This document shows positions 15,523 to 24,866 of a DNA stretch of 45,482 nucleotides, piece after piece. Position numbers and translations under genes: made by a program. The DNA lies in assembly GCA_016200895.1 (NCBI GenBank), contig JACQDX010000109.1, positions 1 to 45,482 on the forward strand. The letters run 5' to 3'. The notes below the pieces were generated by a model that worked only from the letters and a program-made list of their open reading frames with translations, was not told the origin of the DNA and made no database searches. Numbering within the stretch: position 1 is the stretch's first letter; each line of letters opens with the position of its first letter. Origin of the DNA: Burkholderiales bacterium. GTDB taxonomy: Bacteria > Pseudomonadota > Gammaproteobacteria > Burkholderiales > Burkholderiaceae_D.

Positions 15523-15879
15523 GTGGAAGGTGCACTGGATAGTGCGCCACTTTTTAAAGGGCAATCCGCGCGAGAACGCGCAATCGACGTGTTTGCGCAA
15601 ATGCGGATATGGGACACCGAACACAATAACTGCGTGCTGATCTATTTATTGCTCGCTGACAGGAGCGTAGAGATTATTGCTGATCGCGGGATACACGCAA
15701 AGGCTGGCTCGCGGGAGTGGGAAAGCATTTGCCGCAAGATGGAAGTGGCCTTTCAAGAGAAAAATTACGAAGGCGCTGTAGTCAGCGGTATTCAGGCGGT
15801 GACACAACGTCTGCTAGAGCACTATCCCGCATTAGGCGGAGGCCGCAATGAATTGCCGGATAAACCAGTGGTTCTGTAG
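15523..15879 (+). pseudogene. TPM-domain protein, N-terminally truncated
   Basis: The frame reads GALDSAPLFKGQSARERAI, then VFAQMRIWDTEHNNCVLIYLLLADRSVEIIADRGIH and LPDKPVVL at the end, a good match to the C-terminal two-thirds of TPM (Psb32/YgcG-like) proteins of about 165 residues. The usual N-terminus (helical, before GEIRIAIE) is missing: the frame is open only to 15487. A GTG at 15523 could start a 118-residue product, but no ribosome site is seen. TPM proteins are periplasmic or membrane-associated and poorly characterised. Confidence 0.65.
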
Positions 15880-15939
15880 GACAAAACAGCACAACTCTTT
15901 TATTCATCTCGCAATCGATCTTTCAACAAAGGAATAAAT

Positions 15940-16359
15940 ACGAAGAACCTAATTGAACAGCAGGATGCCGTGGTCGCTGTATTTGCTCACCATCAGGATG
16001 CAGAGGGTGCCGCCCGCAAACTTGCAGGTGGTGGCTTCGACTTGACGCAGTTCAGTATTGTCGGACAAGGCTTCCATTCCGAGGAGAAGATTGTCGGTTT
16101 CTACAACATCGGTGACCGGATCAAATTCTGGGGCAAGACCCGATCGCTATTTCATCGCACTGAAAATTTCTTTGGCAATGACCTGGCCAATTCAAATGGG
16201 TCAACAACATCAATACTGGAGACTGTCATGACATTAGCAACGGTTTGGGTGCAAATCAATGGCAGGTTTAAAATGCAAATTGATGGCTTTTTTGGATTGA
16301 AAAAATGCGGTATCTTTGAATTGAAAATCGCTGGCTGTTTTAATGCAAATATCCACTGA
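15940..16359 (+). pseudogene. General stress protein-like gene (DUF1269 type), start codon lost and 3' end replaced
   Basis: After AAAGGAATAAAT the frame reads ACG-AAG-AAC (15940-), then LIEQQDAVVAVFAHH, and FDLTQFSIVGQGFHSEEKIVGFYN with GDRIKFWGK; related genes as I remember them begin MKNLIEQQ, so ATG has probably become ACG. A GTG at 15970 gives an alternative start. The match ends near 16130 (FWGKTRSLF), where a glycine-rich membrane segment should begin. The rest of the frame is a repetitive tail described separately. Confidence 0.55.
16251..16358 (+). repeat. Imperfect tandem repeats of 24 bp, about 4.5 units
   Basis: Units begin at 16251, 16275, 16299, 16323 and about 16347 with a shared pattern GCAAAT-(2)-ATGGC then T-rich. 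In the open frame each unit encodes eight residues: VQINGRFK, MQIDGFFG, LKKCGIFE, LKIAGCFN, then ANIH. The exact 24-bp period in frame suggests either a short peptide-repeat gene fragment or the multiple terminal repeats of a degraded insertion sequence. Confidence 0.5.
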
Positions 16360-17053
16360 AGCCAGATATAAAAAGCCAAAAGACCCCGGCAAATCCGGAG
16401 GATGCCGTTACATCCGAAGGCCGGATCAAACTCGGGTCGCTACTAGCTGAAATTGGTCGTGAAGTGGGCGGTGTTGATCTTGATATATAGCGTGACATTG
16501 GCAGCGGGACCCCCATCGATTTAACGTAGTCATTATTCAGCGAATTCGCTCAAGCCTTGATGTCTTGAGTAAACCTGGACAACATTTCCAACCCTATTGG
16601 AGCAGCATTAGATTCATTTACTATTCATATAGGGCGATTAGTCATCAACAAAATCAACTGGCCTTAGCTTTTCCAGAGCAACTGCTTTTGGACTTCCAGA
16701 AACCTGCTATTACGCTGAAGATACCAAAGACTATGGCCGAGTCTTCACCTTGCCGGTGGTAATTGACGCGGCGACGTCACTAAGTCGGAGCGTACGGATC
16801 CAGCAAGAAGATGTTGATGTCTTTGCCGAAGCGTAAACCGTAACGCAACATCACGACGGTAGCGCTGCCTAAGTTCCGGAAGGGATCGTCGATGCCGTGC
16901 AGGGGCGATCACTTTGGAGGGGAGGCAGAGCAGCGTCTCCCAGATGTGTGAGAATTCCCGGCTGGTAGAATAACGAGCCATTTTACTGCCGATCATATTT
17001 GGTGCTGAACACTGACGCTATAGCCTACGGCGAAGTCGTGCTATGATTCTTGC
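16360..17053. other. About 690 bp without a convincing gene
   Basis: Short protein-like stretches exist but contradict each other by strand: on plus, 16642-16838 without a start codon (ETCYYAEDTKDYGRVFTLPVV); on minus, about 16790-16900 (NLGSATVVMLRYGLRFGKDI). Near 16415-16488 the plus strand reads SEGRIKLGSLLAEIGREVGG and then stops. None is identified. This is probably rearranged debris upstream of the first czcI. Confidence 0.45.
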
Positions 17054-17404
17054 ATGAAAAGGTTGCTACTCATTGTCCTGTTATGCGCCGTCCCGTTCCA
17101 GTTTGTCTGGGCGGCTGCGGGGGCGTATTGCCAGCATGAGACCGACCCAGCATCAATGCATTTTGGTCATCACGCCCACTATCATCAAATTAATGCTGAG
17201 AAATCTGAGTCTCCGTACAAGGTAAGCAAGCTCCATCCTGAATGCGGATCATGCCACGGAACCAGTTTCGCCCTGTTTCAGGAGCATGCTATGGCTTCTA
17301 GTATTGTAGCGACCGGCACCACCGTACCTGATGCCAAGTCGGAAATCTACACTTCCCACATTCCCGATGGCCCACGCCGGCCAGATCGTCTATTTCCCCT
17401 CTAG
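17054..17404 (+). CDS. czcI: CzcI-family periplasmic protein, copy 1
   Basis: This 116-residue protein has a signal peptide (LLLIVLLCAVPFQFVWAAAG), then AYCQHE and a His cluster HFGHHAHYHQ, a CGSCHG motif, and a C-terminus ending SHIPDGPRRPDRL. This pattern is shared with the two other CzcI-type proteins in the window and with CzcI of Cupriavidus, a periplasmic protein implicated in regulating czc. Unlike the other copies it is not followed by czcC but by the czcP-type ATPase gene. A -10-like TATGAT ends 6 nt before the ATG. Confidence 0.8.
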   Translation: MKRLLLIVLLCAVPFQFVWAAAGAYCQHETDPASMHFGHHAHYHQINAEKSESPYKVSKLHPECGSCHGTSFALFQEHAMASSIVATGTTVPDAKSEIYTSHIPDGPRRPDRLFPL

Positions 17405-17595
17405 CCCGACGCAAAACCCCAGCTAGTGCACAGACCACTTGACAGATGCTAGTTAAATCTTCTGTGTTACTCCAGCGATTGATCAATGATCGATTGGCGC
17501 ATCTGGTTCATTACCAGCACATTGATCTACGCCTCATATTGCATGGCCGCTGCTGGGCTTGGTGACGATTGAATATTACAAACAAGGGATGAGAA

Positions 17596-20307
17596 ATGAC
17601 ACAAATGGAAAAAATCCGTCTTGAATTGCCTCTGGTGCTGCCAAACGTAATTGGTGCCGACGATCTCTGTATCGATAGGCTGATCAATGCCCTGTCTGGG
17701 CGCTCCGGTATCGAAAAAGCGCACATTAAAAATGCCGACACCGGTGAGCCTTTACTCTGTCTTCACTACGATCCGGCGACAATCTCCGTTTCGCGCATAA
17801 GAGAACTAGTTAAATCTGTCGGTGCGGAATTGACGAAGAAGTATGGCCATTATGTTGCACGCCTTACAGTGCCGCTACACGCGCGTAGTGCTCGTCTTTT
17901 TTCAAACCGTATTCGGGATATCAGCGGTGTTTTGGAGGCAGAGGTTTCACCATCTGGGGCCGTGCGCGTTGAATACGATACGGATGTTTTGTCCCAAGCC
18001 GAGTTAATCAGCAAGATAGTGTTTATTGGCGGGGTTATCGCTAGTTTGAGCCACACTACACCAGAAGAAACGAAGACCGGGATGGCCGAAAAAGTCCTTC
18101 CTGATAATTCAGATCGAGGAGCGCCAGCCGCGATGCAAGCTGAGACCCGCGACGCGGAGCAAGATGCACGATCTGCAGGTACAAGAGAACATAAGGGGCA
18201 TCGGCACGACGACTCTTCGGAGCATGACCATGGCGACTCGAAAGACCTTCCCCATGCGCATGGACCTAAGGATAAGGAACACTCCGGGCACAATCATGAT
18301 CATGGCGGTATCTTCGGGCAGAGGTCAGAACTCATTTTTTCCGTGATGGCTGGTGCGTTCATGCTGGCAGGCTGGGTATGCATATGGACGCAATTTGGTC
18401 CAGACTGGCTATCCACCACGCTTTTCTGCATAGCGTATCTGTTTGGCGGCTACTTTACCAGCAAGGAGGCGCTTGAAAATATTCTCGCTCGCCGCTTTGA
18501 GATCGATACACTGATGCTCGTCGCCGCCGCAGGTGCCGGTGCGCTTGGCAAGTGGGGTGAAGGTGCGTTACTGTTGTTTCTGTTTAGTTTGGGGCATTCA
18601 CTTGAGCATTTTGCCATGGGCCGTGCGCGGCGGGCTATCGAAGCGCTTGCCAAGCTTGCACCCGAAACTGCGTCCGTCAAACGCGGAGACAAGATTGACG
18701 AAGTATCTGTCGAGACGCTGAAACCGGGCGACATCGTACTCGTAAAACCCAACGAGCGCCTTCCAGCAGACGGTGTCGTCGTAAAAGGCACGACCAGCGT
18801 TAATCAAGCGCCGGTCACCGGTGAAAGCGTTCCTGTCGATAAACAACCGGTGGCTGACGGCAATGCCGCGATTGCTGCCTTTGAACGGGTGGCAGCAAAC
18901 AACCGGGTTTTTGCTGGAACCATCAACGGCGCGAGTGGTATCGAGGTCATGGTGGCCAAGCTTGCCACTCAGTCAACTATGGCACGTGTCGTTCAAATGG
19001 TGACCGAGGCTGAGGCTCAACGGTCTCCGACACAGCAGTTCACCGACAAGTTTGAGCGCATATTCGTGCCAGCAGTTCTGCTTCTGGTCGGTTTGCTTAT
19101 GTTTGCCTTCATGGTAGTCGATGAGCCATTTGCCGACAGTTTTTATCGAGCAATGGCCGTGTTGGTTGCCGCTAGCCCGTGCGCACTGGCCATATCGGTC
19201 CCAAGTGCGGTCCTCTCTGGAGTTGCCCGAGCTGGACGCGGCGGGGTTCTGGTCAAGGGTGGTGGTCCTCTCGAAAACCTTGGCAGCCTAACCTCGATTG
19301 CGTTTGACAAAACAGGCACGCTCACTGAAGGCAAGCCGAAACTCACCGATGTTTTCATGGTAGATGGCGTCGCGGAGTCAGAACTTCTGTCGGTAGTGCT
19401 CGCTGTTGAGTCACATAGCGATCATCCGCTCGCCTCGGCATTGGTCGATGGTGCGCGTGAGCGGTTGCCTAAGGATCAGGTCGCACAGACTGCGGAAGAC
19501 GTCAAGAGCATCACTGGCCGCGGTATCCAGGCTAGCGTCAACGGCGAGACCGTCTACATTGCAAAACCTGTGCTGTTCTCCGAAATCAAGGTCGAATCCA
19601 TTCCTGACGCTCTGGTTAAGGCAAATGAAAAGCTTGTGGCCGATGGTCGTACCACGATGATAGTATTAAAAGGCGACCACTACCTCGGTGTGGTGGGTGT
19701 AATGGATACGCCTAGAGAAGTGGCTGCTTCGGTGATGAGCAGGTTGCGGGCGCTAGGAATCGAACGCCTGATTATGATTTCCGGAGACAATCAGCAGGTT
19801 GCCGACTCCGTTGCCCGCACGGTTGGCCTAACAGAGGCGCAGGGCGACTTGATGCCTGAGCAAAAGGTTGAGGCCATTAAGCAACTTCGTGAGCAGCACG
19901 GCAAGGTAGCCATGGTTGGTGACGGTGTCAACGATGCCCCGGCGATGGCTAACTCGACTGTAGGTATTGCGATGGGGGCCGCAGGGTCAGATGTAGCGCT
20001 AGAGGCGGCCGATGTTGCATTGATGAGTGATGATCTCGGGCAGTTGCCGTTCGTTGTGGGGCTGTCGCGCCAGACCAGTCGGATTATCAAGCAGAACCTC
20101 TGGGTCAGTCTAGGTGTTGTCGCCGTGCTTATTCCTGCGACGATTTTTGGATTGAACATCGGAACGGCTGTCCTATTCCATGAAGGTTCGACCATTTTGG
20201 TGGTGATCAATGCCTTGCGTTTGCTGGCCTACCAGGATGAGTCGGGTGATGCGCCCGCAGAGGTGATTTCACCGATTCAGGCACCCACGTCTGAGCAGAA
20301 GGGGTAA
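17596..20307 (+). CDS. czcP: P1B-4-type Zn/Cd/Co-exporting ATPase, CzcP-like
   Basis: This 903-residue inner-membrane pump starts at ATG 17596 after GGGATGAG. Residues 1-150 resemble two degenerate heavy-metal domains without CxxC; residues about 195-237 are strongly His/Asp-rich (HDHGDS, HAHG, HNHDHGG), a likely metal buffer. The membrane motif is SPC (527-529) instead of CPC, the phosphorylated Asp is 571 (DKTGT), and HEGST is at 862-866; SPC plus HEGxT define the P1B-4 group that includes CzcP. In Cupriavidus CzcP boosts zinc export together with CzcCBA. The TAATG overlap at 20305 couples it to the next small ORF. Confidence 0.9.
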   Translation: MTQMEKIRLELPLVLPNVIGADDLCIDRLINALSGRSGIEKAHIKNADTGEPLLCLHYDPATISVSRIRELVKSVGAELTKKYGHYVARLTVPLHARSARLFSNRIRDISGVLEAEVSPSGAVRVEYDTDVLSQAELISKIVFIGGVIASLSHTTPEETKTGMAEKVLPDNSDRGAPAAMQAETRDAEQDARSAGTREHKGHRHDDSSEHDHGDSKDLPHAHGPKDKEHSGHNHDHGGIFGQRSELIFSVMAGAFMLAGWVCIWTQFGPDWLSTTLFCIAYLFGGYFTSKEALENILARRFEIDTLMLVAAAGAGALGKWGEGALLLFLFSLGHSLEHFAMGRARRAIEALAKLAPETASVKRGDKIDEVSVETLKPGDIVLVKPNERLPADGVVVKGTTSVNQAPVTGESVPVDKQPVADGNAAIAAFERVAANNRVFAGTINGASGIEVMVAKLATQSTMARVVQMVTEAEAQRSPTQQFTDKFERIFVPAVLLLVGLLMFAFMVVDEPFADSFYRAMAVLVAASPCALAISVPSAVLSGVARAGRGGVLVKGGGPLENLGSLTSIAFDKTGTLTEGKPKLTDVFMVDGVAESELLSVVLAVESHSDHPLASALVDGARERLPKDQVAQTAEDVKSITGRGIQASVNGETVYIAKPVLFSEIKVESIPDALVKANEKLVADGRTTMIVLKGDHYLGVVGVMDTPREVAASVMSRLRALGIERLIMISGDNQQVADSVARTVGLTEAQGDLMPEQKVEAIKQLREQHGKVAMVGDGVNDAPAMANSTVGIAMGAAGSDVALEAADVALMSDDLGQLPFVVGLSRQTSRIIKQNLWVSLGVVAVLIPATIFGLNIGTAVLFHEGSTILVVINALRLLAYQDESGDAPAEVISPIQAPTSEQKG

Positions 20308-20495
20308 TGAAGCACCGCGTGGTCACGCCATACTCAGTTATCTCGTTCTGGCTCTTTCCAGTGATCGCAGTGGTTGCCGGTGTCGGGGAGGGCGCGCTCA
20401 TTCGAGAACCAGGCACAAGTTTAAGCGGCGCCGTGTGGCATTTCGCTGCGAGTGTTATTTCTGCGTACTGGCGACTGAACTCCTACCTGGCCTGA
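20307..20495 (+). CDS. Small hydrophobic hypothetical protein overlapping the czcP stop
   Basis: The 62-codon ORF starts at ATG 20307, sharing its A with the czcP stop (TAATG), a layout typical of translational coupling. The N-terminal part is hydrophobic (SVISFWLFPVIAVVAGVG, residues 9-26) and could be one membrane segment; no family is recognised. It ends 90 bp before the truncated second ATPase, so it could instead be random sequence at a rearrangement junction. Confidence 0.35.
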   Translation: MKHRVVTPYSVISFWLFPVIAVVAGVGEGALIREPGTSLSGAVWHFAASVISAYWRLNSYLA

Positions 20496-20584
20496 TTCAC
20501 TGTCGCATGGGCTAGGTAGGTTTGCTATGGGCGAGGGCGTCATGCTGCTGTGAAGTGGGTAAACAAATCTCAAGGCGATGTTAC

Positions 20585-21766
20585 CCTAAGTTCAATCGGG
20601 CTCCTATTGTGTTCTTGCTGGCATTGAGCGTGATGCTATTCCCTCCATTGGTTTTGGGTCTGCCATGGATGGTGTGGATATACAAAGCCTTGGTGCTCCT
20701 AGTCATTGCCTGTCCTTGCGCATTGGTCGTGTCGACGCCCGTGACTGTTGTGAGCGGTCTGGCGGCCGCTGCGAAGGCAGGTATCCTGATCAAGGGTGGC
20801 ATCTATCTGGAAGAAGGTCGTAAATTGAAGTCGCTGGCGCTAGACAAGACCGGCACGATCACCCAGGGTAAGCCGTTGGTGACAGATGTGTCTGTGCTCA
20901 GCGGTGAAAAAGGTCGCGCCCTGCAATTGGCCGCCGCGCTGGCTGGACGTTCCGATCATCCAGTGTCAGGTGCGGTCAGCGCATTCTGGAAAATCGAATC
21001 GAGTGGAGAGTCAATACTGCAAGTCTCCAATGTTGCGGCAATCATCGGGCGCGGCGTCAAAGGCGAGATCGGTGGCCAACAGTATTACCTTGGCAATCAC
21101 CGTTTGGTCGAAGAGCTGAAAATCTGCACACCGGATACCGAAACGGCACTTGGTAAGTTGGAAGCGGACGGTAAGACCGTAGTCATTATCTGCAACGACA
21201 AGACGCCGCTGGCAGTCATCGGCGTGGCCGACACGGTGCGCGAAACCAGCCGTCAGGCGATTCAGGAACTACATGAACTCGGCATTCATACCATCATGCT
21301 AACCGGCGACAATGAGTTGACTGCCAAGGCAATTGCAAAAAATGTCGGCATTGACGATGCACGTGGCAATTTATTGCCCGAGGATAAGCTGGCGGCAGTG
21401 ACCGAAGAACTGAGCCGCTTTGGAACTGTAGGCATGGTCGGCGACGGTATTAACGACGCTCCAGCACTGGCCAAGGCCAGTATCGGTTTCGCCATGGGAG
21501 CCGCTGGCACCGATACAGCACTGGAAACTGCCGACGTCGCATTGATGGACGACGATTTGCGAAAAATTCCCCAGTTTGTGCGTCTGAGCCGCCGTACTGC
21601 CGCCATTCTTAAACAAAATATCGCCTTAGCGCTGGGCATTAAACTGGCATTTCTGGTGATGGCCGTAATGGGCCTCGCGACGCTGTGGATGGCTGTTTTT
21701 GCCGATATGGGAGCGAGTTTGCTGGTGGTGTTTAACGGTTTGCGTCTAGTGCGCAAAGTGAAATAA
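20585..21766 (+). pseudogene. Truncated P1B-2 ATPase (CadA/ZntA/PbrA type), C-terminal half
   Basis: The frame joins family sequence abruptly near 20600 (APIVFLLALSVML) and then carries the CPC motif (IACPCALV), DKTGTITQGK, the nucleotide-binding domain, GDGINDAPAL and the last two membrane helices. The N-terminal metal domains, four helices and the actuator domain (TGE) are absent, so it cannot pump. It resembles PbrA (3079-5484) over the same region but is not identical. A weak TTG at 20522 opens the frame without a ribosome site. It probably marks a deletion between two ATPase genes. Confidence 0.8.
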
Positions 21767-21823
21767 CAGACAAGTCTCAATCCTTGGTATATTGAAATCA
21801 TAATCAGGTTTATAATCCCCGAC

Positions 21824-22174
21824 ATGGTCAAAAAGTTTTTTTATCTGCTAATTCTTGTTTTCACACTCCAGGTAGGCTGGAGTGTGGCGGGCGACTATTG
21901 CGGGCATGAAACGGGAACGGCGGCGCAGCATTTTGGGCATCACGATCATAAACACCAGATGGCCGACGAACATCAGCAACCCAATAAGAAGCAGATAGGC
22001 GATCGCGATCTGGACTGCGATTATTGCCATCACTCATGTGCCAGCGCCTTGTCGGTGCACGTGACCGATTATGTTTTTCCTGCGCATTCGACTGCGACTG
22101 AAGCTTCTCCCCGCATTTATCACTCCTACATCCCCGAGGGCCTCACCAGGCCCAATTGGCGTCGCGTCAGCTAA
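21824..22174 (+). CDS. czcI: CzcI-family periplasmic protein, copy 2
   Basis: This 116-residue protein has a signal peptide (FFYLLILVFTLQVGWSVAG), DYCGHE, the His cluster HFGHHDHKHQ, CDYCHH and the ending SYIPEGLTRPNW. It is the first gene of the first czcCBA operon. A perfect TATAAT at 21811-21816 stands 7 nt before the ATG at 21824, leaving no room for a ribosome site. CzcI-type proteins are small periplasmic metal-linked proteins of uncertain mechanism. Confidence 0.8.
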   Translation: MVKKFFYLLILVFTLQVGWSVAGDYCGHETGTAAQHFGHHDHKHQMADEHQQPNKKQIGDRDLDCDYCHHSCASALSVHVTDYVFPAHSTATEASPRIYHSYIPEGLTRPNWRRVS

Positions 22175-22263
22175 TCCTGGCGAGACCGTTTCTCTTCCTG
22201 AGCGCAGCTAGCGCTGTCGCTACCTCTCGCCAAATATCCCCATGTTTTTCTTTGGAGAATTTG

Positions 22264-23595
22264 ATGCGCCCTTTGATTTTGCCACTTACTATAGCGGCAC
22301 TATTGGCTGCGCCTGCCTTTTGCTTGGCGGGTGACACCACAAAAAATACTAGCTCTGTTTTCTCCGCTAATACGGTTAAACCTGAAACACCTTCGAATGT
22401 ATTGCTTACTTTAGAACAGGCATGGAAATTTGCCGAAAACGGAAATGCGACTCTGCGGCAGGCGAACGCGCAACTCGCCGCTATTCAAGGAGAAGCAACC
22501 GATGCCAGCGCGGCCCTTTGGAATAACCCAAAACTAACTGGCGAACATGTAAGCCGCAAAGTACCACAATCCGGAATGTCTACGGAAAGTCGGCGGGAAT
22601 GGTCAACCGGTATAGAACAAACCTTTGAAATCGCCGGCCAGCAAGGCTACCGTCGAAAAGCAACGCAATTGCAATTACAGGCCGTCGAAGCCTCTATTGA
22701 AGACACGCGCCGGGCAATAAGGGCAGAGGTAGAACGCCGCTTCGTCCAGGTGCTTTCTTTGCAGGAGCGCATTGTTACTGAACGTCAGTCACTCAAAATT
22801 ATTGAAGACACCGCAGCATCCGTAAAAAAACGGGTGGCAGCAGGGGAGGACAGTAAGCTCGATGGCAATTTGGCGCAAGTAGAAGCCGCCCGGGCTGGGA
22901 ACCAGATCGGCGTGCTCGAAGAACAGCTTATTCAGGCGCGTGCTGACCTTGCCATTGCTCTACAAATTCCAGGGGATTTGCTCCCTCCCGTTTCAGGAAC
23001 ATTAGGAGTGGCATCTCCCGTCTATACGTTGGAAGCTTTGTTGTCCAATTCGCTTAATCGTCCGTTATTGCGCTCGCTCGATTACCGGGAGCAGTCGGCC
23101 AAGAGTCGTCTTGCACTAGAACGGGCCACTCGATACCCTGACTTAACAGTCGGGTTATCAACTGGGCGCGAGGGACCTGCTAATGCCAGGGAACGATTGA
23201 CCACATTGACTCTGTCCATCCCACTACCTTTATTCCGAAACAATGTTAGCGGTATTGGGCGTGCATCCACCGAGCTAAGTCAGGCACAGATTGAGCGAGA
23301 AACTTCGATCCGTGATACCGGCAGCAATATCAATTCCCTTTGGAAAAAATTGCAAAGCCTGAGCAATCGGGTGAATGCCTTGCAACAAAACATTCTCCCC
23401 GCGCTGGAAGAGAATCAACGCCTGTCGGTCAAATCCCTTCAAGCCGGTGAAATTGGGTTATTTCAATTATTGGTGGTCACCCGTCAGGTATTGGATGGGA
23501 GGCGAGATCTGATTGATGCACAAACTGAATTGCGGCTTGCCCGTATTTCTTTGCATGAGACTGCTGGCTGGAATGAGTCTGCAGCTTCTCAGTGA
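22264..23595 (+). CDS. czcC: CzcC-family outer-membrane efflux protein (TolC-like), operon 1
   Basis: This outer-membrane channel component of a heavy-metal RND pump has 443 residues from ATG 22264, chosen because it follows TGGAGAA and opens a signal peptide (LILPLTIAALLAAPAFCLA); the frame extends upstream to 22156. Two OEP repeats are visible: LTLEQAWKFAENGNATLRQA and, in the second half, SLNRPLLRSLDYREQSAKSR; the end (LQAGEIGLFQLLVVTRQVLD) is the usual long helix. It follows czcI with 89 nt between and precedes czcB. The other CzcC (34894-36216) is clearly divergent. Confidence 0.88.
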   Translation: MRPLILPLTIAALLAAPAFCLAGDTTKNTSSVFSANTVKPETPSNVLLTLEQAWKFAENGNATLRQANAQLAAIQGEATDASAALWNNPKLTGEHVSRKVPQSGMSTESRREWSTGIEQTFEIAGQQGYRRKATQLQLQAVEASIEDTRRAIRAEVERRFVQVLSLQERIVTERQSLKIIEDTAASVKKRVAAGEDSKLDGNLAQVEAARAGNQIGVLEEQLIQARADLAIALQIPGDLLPPVSGTLGVASPVYTLEALLSNSLNRPLLRSLDYREQSAKSRLALERATRYPDLTVGLSTGREGPANARERLTTLTLSIPLPLFRNNVSGIGRASTELSQAQIERETSIRDTGSNINSLWKKLQSLSNRVNALQQNILPALEENQRLSVKSLQAGEIGLFQLLVVTRQVLDGRRDLIDAQTELRLARISLHETAGWNESAASQ

Positions 23596-23649
23596 TGTTT
23601 TGACACCCCGCCTATCCCTGATTTTAAAACATTTAACCGGACCAAATTT

Positions 23650-24855
23650 ATGACACTCTTTCATTCGCGTGCCAGTTACGCGCTGATCTTGTCGCTGATC
23701 GTTCTCGCTGGCTGTAGCAAAGAAGATCCTGCCAAAAAAGAATCAGCTTCTGCCCATACAACAGCGACACCGGCTAAAGATACCAAGGGTACTTCCGCCT
23801 CTGCCCTTGCGCACTCCAAGGAAGCCGGGATTCAAGCAACAAAAGAAGAAATTGCTGCAGCAGGCATCCAGATAATGACTTTGCAAGAACGCGAGGTCAA
23901 TGAACAACTCAACGTCACCGCGACAATTCAGGCTAATCAAGACAAGTTGGCAACAGTTGCGCCCCGCGTACCAGGCAGGATCACTAAAGTCATGGTCAGC
24001 CTTGGCGAAAAGGTTAAGCAAGGCCAGACATTAGCCCTGATCGACAGCGTGGAAGTTGGAGAAGCCCAATCTGCTTATGTGCAAGCTGTCAGTGAACATG
24101 CTTTGGCCAAATCAGGGATGGAGAGGGCGGAAAAACTGTTTGCCGACCAAATCATTCCACAAAAAGACTACCTGCGTGTGCGCGCTGATTTCGAAAAAGC
24201 AAAAGCAGTGCTGCGTGCTGCCAGCGAGAAACGCCAAATTCTTGGTGTTTCAGGCAATCGTGATGGCGCTGGAACCTCCGCTTACGCAGTATCTGCACCA
24301 TTTGCAGGGACCGTGATTGCCAAAAAAGCTGTTCTCGGCGAATTGGCGCAATCGGATAAAGAAATGTTCAGTATCGCAGATCTATCAACTGTCTGGATCG
24401 AGACAAATTTATATGAGAAGGATGTCGGCAAAGTCAAGATTGGCTCAGAGACCCAAATTACCACCGCTGCTTACCCCGGCGACACTTTCAAGGGGAAAAT
24501 TGCCTACATAAGCAGCACTATGGACAAGGAGTCGCGCACCGTCAAAGCCCGTGTTGAAGTACCTAACACCGACGGCAGGTTAAAGCTGGAAATGTTCGCC
24601 AGCGCAGCTATCGCTACCGCCAGTACCTCCAAGTCTCTATTGTTGCCGGAGCAGGCAGTGTTACTGATTCAGGGGCAGCCTACGGTATTCATACAAGATG
24701 GCGAAGGCTTTCAGCCGCGTGCCGTTGATCTTGGCGAAAAACTGCAAGGACAAGTGGTTCTCAAATCTGGGCTTAGGCCTGGTGAAAAAGTAGTTGTTAG
24801 TGGCGCTTACGCACTTAAAGCCAAGATGTTGAAGTCGCAAATCAGTGCAGATTAA
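23650..24855 (+). CDS. czcB: CzcB-family membrane-fusion lipoprotein, operon 1
   Basis: This periplasmic adaptor of 401 residues has a lipoprotein signal (LIVLAGC, Cys22 acylated). The barrel-sandwich half-motif VAPRVPGRITKVMVSLGEKV is near 105, the alpha-hairpin follows (about 137-190), and the second lipoyl half is AVSAPFAGTVIAKKAVLGE. It lacks the His-rich N-terminal domain present in the CzcB of operon 2. The gene lies 54 nt after czcC and 11 nt before czcA, so the three are one transcription unit. Confidence 0.9.
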   Translation: MTLFHSRASYALILSLIVLAGCSKEDPAKKESASAHTTATPAKDTKGTSASALAHSKEAGIQATKEEIAAAGIQIMTLQEREVNEQLNVTATIQANQDKLATVAPRVPGRITKVMVSLGEKVKQGQTLALIDSVEVGEAQSAYVQAVSEHALAKSGMERAEKLFADQIIPQKDYLRVRADFEKAKAVLRAASEKRQILGVSGNRDGAGTSAYAVSAPFAGTVIAKKAVLGELAQSDKEMFSIADLSTVWIETNLYEKDVGKVKIGSETQITTAAYPGDTFKGKIAYISSTMDKESRTVKARVEVPNTDGRLKLEMFASAAIATASTSKSLLLPEQAVLLIQGQPTVFIQDGEGFQPRAVDLGEKLQGQVVLKSGLRPGEKVVVSGAYALKAKMLKSQISAD

Positions 24856-24866
24856 GGGAAATCGCC

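Noticed and set aside
16745..16996. Minus-strand ORF of 83 codons
   Set aside because: No family, and an open plus-strand stretch overlaps it; neither strand is convincing.
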